Origin: Bowmanella denitrificans
GTDB taxonomy: Bacteria > Pseudomonadota > Gammaproteobacteria > Enterobacterales > Alteromonadaceae
DNA length: 64,000 bases
Direction: 5' to 3'
Assembly (NCBI RefSeq): GCF_002887595.1
Contig: NZ_PEBU01000012.1
Location: forward strand, 1 to 64,000
Shown: in pieces, positions 50,781-60,504 of the stretch
Layout of the letters: each line of letters begins with the position of its first letter
Numbering within the stretch: the first letter of the stretch is position 1
Made by a program: the position numbers and the translations under genes
Notes under the pieces: model-generated
Told to the model about the DNA's origin: nothing
The model's database searches: none
Seen by the model: only the letters and a program-made list of their open reading frames with translations

Positions 50781-52508
50781 TTAACTTTCTTTACCACCGT
50801 ATCTGCTTTTAAAACGCTGCTGCTGGGGATAGGGCAATACATCTTTAATCAGGCCACCGGCCATTTCGTGCTGAATGGTTCGCCACCATGCCGGATCCAT
50901 CAATTCAGGATGCTTTTGTTTCAGAAGCGCTTTCAGGTGACGTTTACCAACGATAAAGTGCTCAAACTGTTCGGGAAACACATCGTCCGGGGCGACAGAT
51001 AAAGTGTCCAGTGCGTAGGGATCATCTGATTTTGGCAGGGCCCGGAAAATGCGCTGATGCATATAACAGACTTCATCATAATCGTAGAAGATCACCCGGC
51101 CATGACGGGTAATACCGAAATTTTTATGTAGCATATCGCCGGGAAAAATATTGGCAGCAGCAATTTGTTTAATGCACTGGCCCAGGTCTTCTATGGCATC
51201 GGCGACCTTTTGTGGATCGGTTTCTGTGTCCAGATAGATGTTCAATGGCGTCATCTTGCGCTCGATATACAAGTGCTTGATGATCACCTCTGTGTCGGTG
51301 AGCTCGATACTGCTATTGGCCACATCCAGCAGTTCGTCCAGCAACGCCGGACTGACCCTGGTGCGTGGCAGGCGAAAATTCACATATTCGTGGGTGTCAG
51401 CCATACGGCCAACCCTGTCGCTCATTTTCACCAACCGATAACAGTCCTTAACATGCTGGCGGGTAATTTTCTTACTTTCGGCAAATTCGTCTTTGATGAC
51501 CTTAAATACCACCCCATAAGAGGGCAGGTGGAATACCGCCATCACCAGGCCTTTGATACCCGGGGCCGCTTCAAACAAATCGTCGCTGTGCTGAAGGTGT
51601 TGTAAAAAGTTGCGATAAAACACCGTCTTGCCGTGCTTGTAATAGCCCAGGGAAATATACAGCTCAAAATGCTTCTTGTTGGGCAATAATTCCTGCAGAA
51701 AAGCCACTACCTCTGCCGGGTGCTGGGTATCTACCATAAAATAGGAGCGGGCAAAGCCAAATAAAACACTCAAGTCGCGCCGCTCGGTTAACAAGGTATC
51801 TACCACTAACTGCCCTTGTTTGTTATGCATCAGCGCCATCACGAAGGGGATGGGGTTGCCCTCGGTGCACATACGGCCAATCAGATAGGCGGCCTTATTG
51901 CGATAAAACACGCTTTGTAATATCTCGACTTTATTAATGCTGGCTAACTGTTCGCGACTGAAACTGTCCCGCAGGTATCGCTCCAGATGCTGCAGATCCC
52001 GCTCCAGATTGGCATAGGGAATGCGAAAGCTGTAACGCTCGAGTATTGCTTCCAGCGTATCTCGGATGCGCCCGCGGGCATCGAAGCTGTTGATAACGGA
52101 CGTTCTTACCTGACCTGGCAAATAGCAACGACTGGGTAACACAAACATCATGTCATCATCAATTTTCTGGTGACGGAATAGTCGCCCAATAACGGAGTTG
52201 AAGAAAGTTTCGGCTAATTCGAATTGCCCGTGATGATCAAGTTGTTTAAGGTAGTGCTGCTTAAGTGAGCGCCAGAAGTCCTGGTCCTGCTTATGTGGGT
52301 GACAACTCTGGTAAATTTCGGCGACCACTTCAGCCAGACTTTGGTCGTAAATGGCGATGCGCTCGCGGGCCGCAGTCTGTACTGCGCGCCAGTCGGCCTG
52401 CTCGAAACGTTCACGGGCGGCACTGGTAATGCGGCTGTACCAGCGAAAGCTTTTTTCAAAGCCTTTGAGGATTTGATACGCAATTTTGCTGGCAGATGGT
52501 GATGGCAA
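50781..52508 (-). CDS. aceK: Isocitrate dehydrogenase kinase/phosphatase
   Basis: A 575-residue bifunctional enzyme that phosphorylates and dephosphorylates isocitrate dehydrogenase, switching carbon between the TCA cycle and the glyoxylate bypass. Family blocks are visible throughout: RFEQADWRAVQ near 32-42, RFRIPYANLERDL-like FRIPYANLERDL near 172, GKTVFYRNFLQHL near 290, LKVIKDEFAESK-type VFKVIKDEFAESKK near 330 and the GRVIFYDYDEVCYM motif near 470. TTG is taken as start since GGAGG lies eight bases before it and it matches the E. coli N-terminus; a GTG 33 bp upstream has no such site. aceBA are not adjacent, unlike in enterics. Confidence 0.93.
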   Translation of the reverse strand: MPSPSASKIAYQILKGFEKSFRWYSRITSAARERFEQADWRAVQTAARERIAIYDQSLAEVVAEIYQSCHPHKQDQDFWRSLKQHYLKQLDHHGQFELAETFFNSVIGRLFRHQKIDDDMMFVLPSRCYLPGQVRTSVINSFDARGRIRDTLEAILERYSFRIPYANLERDLQHLERYLRDSFSREQLASINKVEILQSVFYRNKAAYLIGRMCTEGNPIPFVMALMHNKQGQLVVDTLLTERRDLSVLFGFARSYFMVDTQHPAEVVAFLQELLPNKKHFELYISLGYYKHGKTVFYRNFLQHLQHSDDLFEAAPGIKGLVMAVFHLPSYGVVFKVIKDEFAESKKITRQHVKDCYRLVKMSDRVGRMADTHEYVNFRLPRTRVSPALLDELLDVANSSIELTDTEVIIKHLYIERKMTPLNIYLDTETDPQKVADAIEDLGQCIKQIAAANIFPGDMLHKNFGITRHGRVIFYDYDEVCYMHQRIFRALPKSDDPYALDTLSVAPDDVFPEQFEHFIVGKRHLKALLKQKHPELMDPAWWRTIQHEMAGGLIKDVLPYPQQQRFKSRYGGKES

Positions 52509-52589
52509 TAGGTGTTCCTCCGATAAATGGGGCTGCAGCACAAAGTATGCGTTACATCAGGAATTGATAACGAGAATAACGGAACAAAG

Positions 52590-52982
52590 ATGGGTTTTCC
52601 TGTATTGATTTGCGATGACTCCATGCTGGCACGAAAGTCGGCACAGCGAGCGTTACCCATTGACTGGGATGCCGAAGTGAGTTTTGCGGCCAATGGCCGT
52701 GAAGCCATTGTGGCCCTGCAGCGTCAGCACTACGGATTGTTATTGTTGGATTTAACCATGCCGGAGATGGACGGTGTCGAAGTGCTGGAGCAAATTAAAG
52801 CGCTGGGCATTGAGGTCTTTGTAGTGGTAATCTCGGGCGATATACAGCCACAAATGCAGCAAAGAGTAAGAGAGCTGGGGGCATTGGACTTTATTGCCAA
52901 ACCCGTGGACAGCCAGAGATTGCAGGCTATTTTGCAGGGGTTTGGCTTGTACCGGCCAACAGCACAAAGCGCCCATGCCTAA
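52590..52982 (+). CDS. CheY-like single-domain response regulator
   Basis: A 130-residue receiver domain and nothing else. CDDS with paired Asp (residues 9-10), the phosphoacceptor Asp in LLLLDLTMPEMDG near 55, Ser in VVISG near 84 and Lys in FIAKPVD near 106 complete the active site. With no output domain it must act by protein contact, as CheY does. Divergent from aceK across about 80 bp. Neither of the window's two histidine kinases is adjacent, so a link to them is only a possibility. Confidence 0.88.
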   Translation: MGFPVLICDDSMLARKSAQRALPIDWDAEVSFAANGREAIVALQRQHYGLLLLDLTMPEMDGVEVLEQIKALGIEVFVVVISGDIQPQMQQRVRELGALDFIAKPVDSQRLQAILQGFGLYRPTAQSAHA

Positions 52983-53060
52983 ATACTCAATGATATTGGT
53001 ATAAGAACCAATCGATATAAGCTACGGGCGCTGCCTGTAGCAATTGGATGGAATTACGTC

Positions 53061-53089
53061 TTGACATATAGACGTCTATACGGCAAATT
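53061..53089 (+). promoter_or_regulatory. Promoter of the thr operon
   Basis: TTGACA is a perfect -35 element, followed after 17 bp by CAAATT as a weak -10 element. It lies a few bases before the leader peptide, in the place where the thr promoter is expected. Confidence 0.6.
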
Positions 53090-53096
53090 GAAACGC

Positions 53097-53165
53097 ATGA
53101 AATTTATTCGTCGCACCACTACCACCATGATGATTACCACCACAAGACTGGTGGTCGCTGGCTAG
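53097..53165 (+). CDS. thrL: thr operon leader peptide
   Basis: A 22-residue peptide starting [17 protein letters not shown] with seven Thr and two Ile codons among the first 17 and ending in TAG. It matches the design of the E. coli thr leader, in which the ribosome stalls on Thr and Ile codons when charged tRNAs are scarce, so that the downstream terminator does not form. It is followed by a stem-loop with a long T-run, and then thrA. Confidence 0.93.
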   Translation: MKFIRRTTTTMMITTTRLVVAG

Positions 53166-53187
53166 TGCGCAACAGAATATCAACAAG

Positions 53188-53220
53188 CCCGCGACCCCAC
53201 CAGGAAGCGGGTTTTTTTTT
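53188..53220 (+). terminator. thrL: thr attenuator
   Basis: CCCGC pairs with GCGGG around a loop that includes CCCCACCAGG, and nine or ten T residues follow directly. Placed 22 bp after the leader stop and 16 bp before thrA, it is the rho-independent attenuator. Confidence 0.9.
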
Positions 53221-53235
53221 ATCCAGGAGCAGCAA

Positions 53236-55695
53236 ATGAAGGTAATGAAATTCGGGGGATCCTCGCTCGCAGATGCCGAGCGCTATCTGATGGTCAAAGA
53301 TATCGTGCTGCCAACCCACCAGGACACCGGCGCGGCAGTGGTACTGTCGGCCCCTAAGGGCGTCACCAATGCCTTGTCGTCTCTGGTTGATATGGCAGTG
53401 GCCGGACAGGACTACCAGGAACTGTTTGACAAACTGACCACCACCCTGACCGGGATTGTGCGCGAGCTGACCGAACATATCAGCGGTTTCGACGGCACCA
53501 CCCTGCTTACCTACATTGATGAGCTGCTCAGCGAGTTGCATCAGAACCTGGATGGCATCAAGCTTATTCACTGCAGTCCGGATGCGGTGACGGCCAAGAT
53601 TCTGAGTCTGGGCGAGTATGTCAGCGTCAACATTTTCAGTAAGCTGATGACTGCGCTGGGCCATACCAACCTGATTATTGATCCGGTGCAGTATGTGTTG
53701 GCCGAAGGGGATTATCTGGACAGCATTGCTGATGTGGCAGAAAGTCGCAGCCGTTTTGGTGATATTCCTAAAGACGGTTCGGTGCTATTGATCATGCCGG
53801 GTTTTGTGGCGGCCAATGACAAGGGCGAGAAAGTTACCCTGGGACGTAACGGTTCGGATTATTCCGGCGCCATACTGGCGGCTTGTATTGATGCCGAGTG
53901 TTGTGAAATCTGGACCGATGTGGACGGGGTGTACAATGCCGATCCTAACCAGGTGGAAGGGGCGGTACTGCTGGATAAGCTGACCTATCAGGAGGCCATG
54001 GAGCTATCCTACTTCGGTGCTAAGGTTTTACACCCTAAAACCATCGGCCCGATTGCGCAGCATCATATTCCCTGTCTGATCCGTAATACCCTCAATCCTG
54101 TGGCCCCAGGTACCCTGATCAGCAATGAGCCCAGCACGGTCTGGACCAGCGTCAAAGGTATTTCGCACCTGTCGGATGTGACCATGTTTAATGTGGCAGG
54201 TCCTGGCATGAAGGGTATGGTGGGGATGGCCAGCCGGGTCTTTGAGGTCATCTCTAATGCCAATATTTCCATCAGTTTGATCACCCAGTCGTCCAGTGAA
54301 TACAGCATCAGTTTCTGTATTCACAGTAAGGACGCTGCCCGCGCGCTGGCGCTACTCGAAGATGCGTTTCGCCTGGAGCTGGAAAATCAGTTGCTGGAGC
54401 CCATTGAGATGCGCCAGGAACTGGGCATTGTCACCCTGGTTGGTGATGGTATGCGCCGGGTTAAAGGCCTGGCGGCCAAGTTCTTCAGTTCCCTGGCACA
54501 AGCCAGGGTCAATATTGTTGCTATTGCGCAGGGCTCCTCAGAACGTTCTATTTCTGCCGTGATTGAAAGCCGCAAAGCCAAGGAGGCCGTGAAGGTCGTG
54601 CATCAGAATTTTTTCTCTAATCTCCATACCATTGACGCCTTTTTGATTGGCTGCGGCACAGTGGGTGGAGAGTTGCTAAGCCAAATCGCCCGCCAGCAGC
54701 GCCAATTGCTGGAGCGTAATATCAGTTTAAAAGTGTACGGTATTGCCAATAGTCGCACACTGTTGCTGCAGCCAGGTGGCATTGACCTTGAAAATGGCTG
54801 GCGCGACAGCCTGGGGCAAAGTCAGCAGGCATTCTCTTTGTCGGCGTTAGAAGCCTTTGTACAAGACAACAGTCTGGTGAATCCGGTGGTTATCGACTGT
54901 ACCACCAGTGACGATGTGGCCGATTTGTACCTGGAAATGCTGCAGGCTGGTTTCCATGTGGTCACACCGAATAAAAAGGCCAACACCAAAGACATGGCGT
55001 TTTATCATTTGCTGCGCGACACGGCGCAGAAAACCAGACGCCAGTTTTTGTATGAAACCACTGTCGGGGCAGGGCTGCCGGTGATTGATAACCTGCAGAA
55101 ACTGATTTATGCCGGTGACGAACTGACCCGCTTTGAAGGGATTTTATCTGGTTCCTTGTCTTTTATTTTTGGTAAGCTCGAGGAAGGGCTGAGTCTGTCT
55201 GACGCTACCCGCATTGCCAGAGATAAAGGCTATACCGAACCTGATCCGCGCGACGACCTCAGTGGCATGGATGTGGCGCGTAAACTGCTGATTATGGCCC
55301 GAGAATCCGGTTTGCAACTGGAGTTGGCGGATATTGAGATTGAGTCCATTTTACCGGCCGATTTTGATGCTTCAGGCACGGTAAGTGAATTTCTGGATAA
55401 GCTGGCGGGATTAGATGATTTATACCGGCAACTGCAGGCCAGTGCCGAGGCCAAGGGCCAGGTACTGCGTTATGTGGGCACTATCGAGAAAGGCCAGTGC
55501 AAAGTAGGTATTCAGGCCGTGGATGCTAAACATCCCCTTTATGTGGTTAAAGACGGCGAAAATGCCCTGGCTATCCATAGTCATTATTATCAGCCGATTC
55601 CCTTTGTGATTCGTGGTTATGGTGCGGGCGCGGCTGTAACTGCCGCTGGCGTGTTTGCCGATGTACTGCGCACTATGCCGTGGAAGCAAGAATAA
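53236..55695 (+). CDS. thrA: Bifunctional aspartokinase I / homoserine dehydrogenase I
   Basis: An 819-residue fusion that catalyses the first and third steps of threonine synthesis. Aspartokinase domain from residue 2 ([10 protein letters not shown]) to about 290, two ACT regulatory domains about 310-455 ([20 protein letters not shown] and [13 protein letters not shown]), and homoserine dehydrogenase from about 463 ([10 protein letters not shown]) to the end, with VTPNKKANT and GEL...[13 protein letters not shown] blocks intact. Feedback-inhibited by threonine through the ACT domains in relatives. AGGAGCAG precedes the ATG. Stop overlaps the thrB start. Confidence 0.96.
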   Translation: MKVMKFGGSSLADAERYLMVKDIVLPTHQDTGAAVVLSAPKGVTNALSSLVDMAVAGQDYQELFDKLTTTLTGIVRELTEHISGFDGTTLLTYIDELLSELHQNLDGIKLIHCSPDAVTAKILSLGEYVSVNIFSKLMTALGHTNLIIDPVQYVLAEGDYLDSIADVAESRSRFGDIPKDGSVLLIMPGFVAANDKGEKVTLGRNGSDYSGAILAACIDAECCEIWTDVDGVYNADPNQVEGAVLLDKLTYQEAMELSYFGAKVLHPKTIGPIAQHHIPCLIRNTLNPVAPGTLISNEPSTVWTSVKGISHLSDVTMFNVAGPGMKGMVGMASRVFEVISNANISISLITQSSSEYSISFCIHSKDAARALALLEDAFRLELENQLLEPIEMRQELGIVTLVGDGMRRVKGLAAKFFSSLAQARVNIVAIAQGSSERSISAVIESRKAKEAVKVVHQNFFSNLHTIDAFLIGCGTVGGELLSQIARQQRQLLERNISLKVYGIANSRTLLLQPGGIDLENGWRDSLGQSQQAFSLSALEAFVQDNSLVNPVVIDCTTSDDVADLYLEMLQAGFHVVTPNKKANTKDMAFYHLLRDTAQKTRRQFLYETTVGAGLPVIDNLQKLIYAGDELTRFEGILSGSLSFIFGKLEEGLSLSDATRIARDKGYTEPDPRDDLSGMDVARKLLIMARESGLQLELADIEIESILPADFDASGTVSEFLDKLAGLDDLYRQLQASAEAKGQVLRYVGTIEKGQCKVGIQAVDAKHPLYVVKDGENALAIHSHYYQPIPFVIRGYGAGAAVTAAGVFADVLRTMPWKQE

Positions 55696-56651
55696 TGAGT
55701 GGTGAGATGGTACGGGCCTATGCGCCCGCTTCGACTGGCAATGTCAGTCTGGGCTTTGATCTTTTGGGGGCAGCCTTAAAACCCATTGATGGCAGTTTGT
55801 TGGGGGATGAAGTTGAAGTGTTTGCCAGCGAGCACTTCGATATCCAGGTCAAAGGACGCTTTGCCCACAAGCTGCCCAGCGATCCCAAAGACAATATTTT
55901 GTATCACTGCCATCAGCACTTTATCGCTAAGTTGACCGAGCGGCAAAAGGAGCTTGTACCCTGTGCTATGGTGCTGTATAAAAATCTGCCCATCGGCAGT
56001 GGTCTGGGCTCAAGCGCCAGTTCTGTGGTAGCCGCCCTGCACGCTCTGAACAGCTTTTACCATGAGCCGTTTAATCGTGATGAGATGCTGTTGATGATGG
56101 GTGAGCTGGAAGGCCAGATTAGCGGCAGCGTGCATTATGATAATGTCGCGCCCTGCTATTTGGGTGGACTGGTGCTGATGGCTGAACAGTCAGAGCGAAT
56201 TGCCGTCCAACTACCGGTATTTGAAGAATGGTACTGGGTGGTATGCTACTCGGGTATCAAAGTGTCGACCTCGGAAGCTCGTAAGATCCTGCCTCAGCAG
56301 GTCAGCCTGAAAAATACCCTGACCTTTGGCAGGCAACTGGGCGTATTTGTGCACGCCTTGCATTGTGGCGACCGGAAGCTGGCGGCCAGCGTCATGCACG
56401 ATGTGATTGCCGAGCCCTATCGTAAAGCGCTATTGCCGGGGTTCGATGCGGCCAGACAGTTTGCCAACGATAATCAGGCGCTGGCATTTGGCATCTCTGG
56501 TTCAGGTCCAACGGTATTCGCCGTTTGTGATAATCTGGACGCCGCCCAGCGAATCAATCAGTGGCTGAGTCAACACTATATCCAGAATGCCGATGGATTC
56601 AGTCATATTTGTCAATTGGATCCGCAAGGATCAACAGCAACAAGGGTATAA
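55695..56651 (+). CDS. thrB: Homoserine kinase
   Basis: A 318-residue GHMP kinase that phosphorylates homoserine. APASTGNVSLGFDLLG near residues 9-24 and the ATP-binding IGSGLGSSASSVVAAL near 98-113 are diagnostic, with FGISGSGPTVFA near 262-273 as the third GHMP motif. Its ATG shares one base with the TAA of thrA (TAATG), so the genes are translationally coupled. Confidence 0.95.
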   Translation: MSGEMVRAYAPASTGNVSLGFDLLGAALKPIDGSLLGDEVEVFASEHFDIQVKGRFAHKLPSDPKDNILYHCHQHFIAKLTERQKELVPCAMVLYKNLPIGSGLGSSASSVVAALHALNSFYHEPFNRDEMLLMMGELEGQISGSVHYDNVAPCYLGGLVLMAEQSERIAVQLPVFEEWYWVVCYSGIKVSTSEARKILPQQVSLKNTLTFGRQLGVFVHALHCGDRKLAASVMHDVIAEPYRKALLPGFDAARQFANDNQALAFGISGSGPTVFAVCDNLDAAQRINQWLSQHYIQNADGFSHICQLDPQGSTATRV

Positions 56652-56653
56652 GT

Positions 56654-57934
56654 TTGGAATTGTTCAACTTAAAGGAAACCACTGAAAGGGTGAGTTTCAG
56701 TCAGGCAGTAAAACAAGGGCTGGGCAAGAACCAGGGATTGTTTTTTCCTGCCGAGCTACCCACCTTTGATGATATTGATGCACTGCTGGCGATGCCGCTG
56801 GCTGAGCGCAGCAGCGAAATTCTGCATCGTCTGATTGGCGATGAGATTCCTAAGGCCCGTCTGGCCGAGCTGGTCACCAATGCCTTTAACTTTCCGGCTC
56901 CGCTGGCCGAGGTGGAAGACAATGTCTATTGTCTGGAGTTGTTTCATGGCCCCACTCTGGCCTTTAAAGACTTCGGTGGCCGTTTTATGGCCCAGTGCCT
57001 GTCCGAGCTGGCCAAGGGCGAAAAGATTACCATACTGACTGCCACATCCGGCGATACCGGAGCGGCGGTGGCTCATGCTTTCTATGGCCTGGATGATATC
57101 CAGGTGGTGATCCTCTATCCCAAGGGCAAAATCAGCCTGCTACAGGAAAAACTCTTCACCACTTTGGGCGGCAATATTCACACCATCGCCATTGAAGGAG
57201 ATTTTGACCAGTGTCAGCAACTGGTTAAAACCACCTTTGATGACGAACAGGCCAGAACCGGCTTACATCTGAATTCTGCCAACTCCATCAATATCAGTCG
57301 CTTGCTGGCGCAGATTTGCTACTACTTTGAGGCGGTGGCACAACTGCAAAATCGCGAAAACCTGGTGGTGTCGGTACCATCAGGTAATTTCGGCAACCTG
57401 ACGGCCGGCATGTTTGCCAAGGTGCTGGGATTACCGATCCAGGGCTTTGTGGCATCTACTAATCTGAATGACACCGTGCCGCGTTATTTGCGCAGTGGTC
57501 AATGGCAACCAAAGCCCACTGTGGCAACCTTGTCTAATGCCATGGATGTCAGCCAGCCCAATAACTGGCCGCGTATCGAAGCCTTATTTGAGCAGGGTTA
57601 TCTGGATAGGGCAATATTGCAATCCGATGCCATTGATGAGGAATACACTCAGGTAGCCATGCGCCAGTTGGCGCAGTTGGGCTATGTGAGCGAACCGCAC
57701 GCGGCGGTAGCATACAAAGCCTTGAAACGTCATCTTGAGCCGGGGCAAACCGGTATTTTCCTGGGCACCGCTCACCCTGCCAAATTCCGTGATACGGTGG
57801 AAAATGTGTTGGGGCAGCCTATCAGTTTGCCGCAGGAACTGGCTGAATGTGCTGGTAAGGAAGGACTGTCGCTGACCCTGGCCAACGATTATCAACAACT
57901 TAAAGCCACGCTGTTTGAATTGGTGGGTAAGTGA
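56654..57934 (+). CDS. thrC: Threonine synthase
   Basis: A 426-residue PLP enzyme converting O-phosphohomoserine to threonine. N-terminus [19 protein letters not shown] parallels E. coli ThrC; PLP-binding Lys105 is in [26 protein letters not shown] near 123-139 binds the phosphate. The TTG start has AAGGG about eight bases upstream and fits the family alignment; longer frames extend back into thrB and are rejected. Begins two bases after the thrB stop. Confidence 0.95.
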   Translation: MELFNLKETTERVSFSQAVKQGLGKNQGLFFPAELPTFDDIDALLAMPLAERSSEILHRLIGDEIPKARLAELVTNAFNFPAPLAEVEDNVYCLELFHGPTLAFKDFGGRFMAQCLSELAKGEKITILTATSGDTGAAVAHAFYGLDDIQVVILYPKGKISLLQEKLFTTLGGNIHTIAIEGDFDQCQQLVKTTFDDEQARTGLHLNSANSINISRLLAQICYYFEAVAQLQNRENLVVSVPSGNFGNLTAGMFAKVLGLPIQGFVASTNLNDTVPRYLRSGQWQPKPTVATLSNAMDVSQPNNWPRIEALFEQGYLDRAILQSDAIDEEYTQVAMRQLAQLGYVSEPHAAVAYKALKRHLEPGQTGIFLGTAHPAKFRDTVENVLGQPISLPQELAECAGKEGLSLTLANDYQQLKATLFELVGK

Positions 57935-58590
57935 CAAGTTGGCAGGAAGTACTGGGTCAGGAAAAGCAGCAGGACTACTTCAAGCAGATCCTGGCCTTTG
58001 TAAAAGCTGAGCGGCAGGCGGGCAAAACCATTTATCCGCCGCAGGCTGATGTATTTAATGCCTTTAAGCTTACCCCCTTTGACCAGGTCAAGGTGGTGAT
58101 TCTGGGTCAGGATCCTTATCACGGTCCTGGCCAGGCTCATGGCTTGTGTTTCTCGGTTCAGCCGGGTATTGCGCCGCCGCCATCATTGCTAAATATGTTT
58201 AAGGAACTGGAGCAGGATATATCCGGCTTTCAGCGTCCTGAACACGGATTTTTGCAGAGCTGGGCTGAGCAAGGTGTACTGCTATTAAACACTGTGCTGA
58301 CAGTGCAGCAGAGCCAAGCGCATTCTCATGCCAAAATTGGTTGGGAACGTTTTACCGATATGGTCATCGCACAGTTGAATCAGCACCGGGACGGGCTGAT
58401 CTTCCTGTTATGGGGCAGTCATGCACAAAAAAAGGGCGCCATTATCGACAGACAGCGTCACCATGTGCTGATGGCACCGCACCCCAGTCCCTTATCTGCG
58501 CATCGTGGTTTTTTCGGCTGTGGGCATTTTTCCCAGGCCAACCTGTTGTTGCAGCAGCAAGGACAAAGCCCCATTAACTGGCAAGTATAA
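57931..58590 (+). CDS. ung: Uracil-DNA glycosylase
   Basis: A 219-residue family-1 uracil-DNA glycosylase that removes uracil from DNA. Catalytic Asp61 and His64 are in GQDPYHG, the Phe-containing LCFSV follows, NTVLTV near 112 is the uracil-binding Asn segment, and [13 protein letters not shown] near 185-197 is the minor-groove loop with the catalytic His. GTG start overlaps the thrC stop (GTGA), placing ung in the thr operon, an arrangement not found in E. coli. Confidence 0.96.
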   Translation: MTSWQEVLGQEKQQDYFKQILAFVKAERQAGKTIYPPQADVFNAFKLTPFDQVKVVILGQDPYHGPGQAHGLCFSVQPGIAPPPSLLNMFKELEQDISGFQRPEHGFLQSWAEQGVLLLNTVLTVQQSQAHSHAKIGWERFTDMVIAQLNQHRDGLIFLLWGSHAQKKGAIIDRQRHHVLMAPHPSPLSAHRGFFGCGHFSQANLLLQQQGQSPINWQV

Positions 58591-58652
58591 CGCGGACAAT
58601 GTGATTGCCCCACGCCAAACCTGCCAGTGTCAATGGCCCGTATAAAAGCAAA

Positions 58653-58673
58653 AAGCCCTGCATGGCAGGGCTT
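58653..58673. terminator. Bidirectional terminator after ung
   Basis: AAGCCCTGC and GCAGGGCTT pair around ATG. It has CACTTTTAG on the plus side and TTTTGCTTTTATAC on the minus side, so it serves the thrABC-ung operon and the convergent DUF3545 gene. Confidence 0.85.
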
Positions 58674-58678
58674 CACTT

Positions 58679-58855
58679 TTAGATCTCGGATTCGTTCAGT
58701 TCTTCATCCAGATACAGGTCCAATTCAGCCAGTTCCCGGCGTAACCGATACTGATCCTGAATGGCTTCGATCTCTCTCCACTTGCGTTTCTTGCTTTTGT
58801 TCTTGGCGGGACGGGACTCTAAGTCGAGCATAGACATCAAATCAGACTGATCCAC
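58679..58855 (-). CDS. DUF3545 family protein, 58 residues
   Basis: A very small gene that size cut-offs would miss. The GTG start has AGGAG seven bases upstream. The protein is basic in the middle (KNKSKKRKWREIEAIQDQYR) and acidic at the end, and the KKRKWREIEAI segment followed by a leucine-rich helix is the signature I associate with DUF3545 of Shewanella and Vibrio relatives. Function is unknown; a nucleic-acid- or ribosome-binding role is conceivable. Convergent with ung. Confidence 0.82.
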   Translation of the reverse strand: MDQSDLMSMLDLESRPAKNKSKKRKWREIEAIQDQYRLRRELAELDLYLDEELNESEI

Positions 58856-59101
58856 TGGAGATCTCCTTTTTTAGTTACCGCGAGATAGGGTATATCACAA
58901 CCTCTGATAAACTAGAACACCTTTCGTTACTTTTTATTAACATATTTTGAAATTTTTATGACACTGCGCAGCTCCTTGAATATGTTGAAAAAACGTCCAA
59001 ATGGCTAACGCAAGAAACTTACCAATCTCGCCTAACTGAACTAGGATTAGCAAAAAGCTATTGCTTCAGCTTCCGGCTGTTGCCAAACCCCAGGGATTTG
59101 C

Positions 59102-60472
59102 ATGCTGGCCACACTGGAAAATCTGCTTTTGGAGGTATCCAAGTCCGACCGCATTGATATGGGGGATATGCGCGAGGCCGAAGAAATGATTTTGCAGTCA
59201 TTGCTTAAAGGGCTGAATATCAAGCGGGCAGGGATCTGGATGCGTGATGATGCGCTGGACGGTATTCGATGTTCCCTGCTGATTGATTTGCATCATCAAA
59301 GCCGCCTGGAAGATATCTTATTAACCCGTCAGCAATACCCTGATTACTTTGCCGCCCTGGACGAAGAGCGGCGTATTTCTGCGGACAATGCCCTGAGTCA
59401 TCCGGCCACCAAAGAGTTCGCCGAGTCTTATTTAAAGCCTTTGGGAATTACATCTATGCTGGACCTACCCATACGCCACCGCGGGCGTGTGGTAGGGATT
59501 GTGTGCTGCGAGCATATTGGTGCGGCGAAAGTCTGGACAGCGGATGAAAAAACCTTTGCCGGGGTTCTGGCTGATATGGTGGGGCGAGCGATATCAGCCA
59601 AGGAACGTAATGAATATGCCAGACAACTGGAGGTGTCCAACGAGTCGCTGGAAGCCCTGGTGCAAAAGCGTACCGCCAGTCTGGAGCAAACGCTGGACAG
59701 CCTTAAAGTGGCTCAGCAACAATTGGTGGAAAACGAAAAAATGGCCAGTTTGGGAAGTCTGGTGGCCGGTGTGGCGCATGAGGTCAATACTCCCCTTGGC
59801 ATTGCCGTGACCGCCGCCAGCCATTGTCAGTTGGTATTGGGTGAACTAAAAGCTGCCGCACAAGATAATCAACTAACTCGTAGTCTGCTGAATAGCACGC
59901 TGGAAAATATGGATGACTCGCTGAATCTGATTAACCATAATCTGGCCAGAGCGGCGGAACTGGTGCAGAATTTTAAAAAAACCGCAGTAGATCAGCATAA
60001 TCTGGCCCTGACCGAGTTTGAACTGGGCGATTACATTCAAGTCGTAATGTCCAGTTTATTGCCCATTCTGAAAAGCAAAAAAATCCACTTCGAATTGCTT
60101 AATCCGGTCGCAATCTCCATGTACAGCTATCCCGGTGCACTGGCCCAGATTTTGACAAATCTGGTGAACAATGCAGCCCACCATGCATTTGAACAGGACG
60201 CTGACAATCAAATTTGTATTCAATTGAAACCTGATAACAGTGACAAGGTTGAATTATTGTTTCGCGACAACGGCTCAGGTATGCCTGCAGAGATAAGAAG
60301 ACGCATCTTTGAGCCGTTCTACACTACTAAGCGTGGTCAGGGAGGTTCAGGCTTGGGATTGTCTATTTCTTATAATCTGGCGACTGCCAAACTGAAGGGC
60401 AAGATGTCGGTGGAATCCTCGCCAGGACAGGGCACAGAGTTCAGGCTGGTGCTACCCAGAAAAGTCTCTTAG
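59102..60472 (+). CDS. GAF-domain histidine kinase, soluble
   Basis: A 456-residue cytoplasmic kinase. GAF domain about residues 20-165 (GIWMRDD, VVGIVCCEHIG), coiled-coil linker about 170-212, then the phosphoacceptor His226 in LVAGVAHEVNTPLG, and the ATPase domain with LVNNAAHHA, DNGSGM and GSGLGLSIS motifs. The C-terminus ends without a receiver domain. The segment from about 200 to 240 is nearly the same as in the Cache kinase of this window. It is followed by nothing resembling a response regulator. A weak AGGGA precedes the ATG. Confidence 0.88.
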   Translation: MLATLENLLLEVSKSDRIDMGDMREAEEMILQSLLKGLNIKRAGIWMRDDALDGIRCSLLIDLHHQSRLEDILLTRQQYPDYFAALDEERRISADNALSHPATKEFAESYLKPLGITSMLDLPIRHRGRVVGIVCCEHIGAAKVWTADEKTFAGVLADMVGRAISAKERNEYARQLEVSNESLEALVQKRTASLEQTLDSLKVAQQQLVENEKMASLGSLVAGVAHEVNTPLGIAVTAASHCQLVLGELKAAAQDNQLTRSLLNSTLENMDDSLNLINHNLARAAELVQNFKKTAVDQHNLALTEFELGDYIQVVMSSLLPILKSKKIHFELLNPVAISMYSYPGALAQILTNLVNNAAHHAFEQDADNQICIQLKPDNSDKVELLFRDNGSGMPAEIRRRIFEPFYTTKRGQGGSGLGLSISYNLATAKLKGKMSVESSPGQGTEFRLVLPRKVS

Positions 60473-60504
60473 CCGGTGACCTGTCTGGCGGCATGCTAGA
60501 TGGG

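Noticed and set aside
52509-52541. GTG start for aceK
   Set aside because: The TTG 33 bp downstream has GGAGG at proper distance and matches the family N-terminus.
43636-52982. Chemotaxis cluster around the CheY-like gene
   Set aside because: No cheA, cheW, methyl-accepting or flagellar genes are present; the receiver stands alone.
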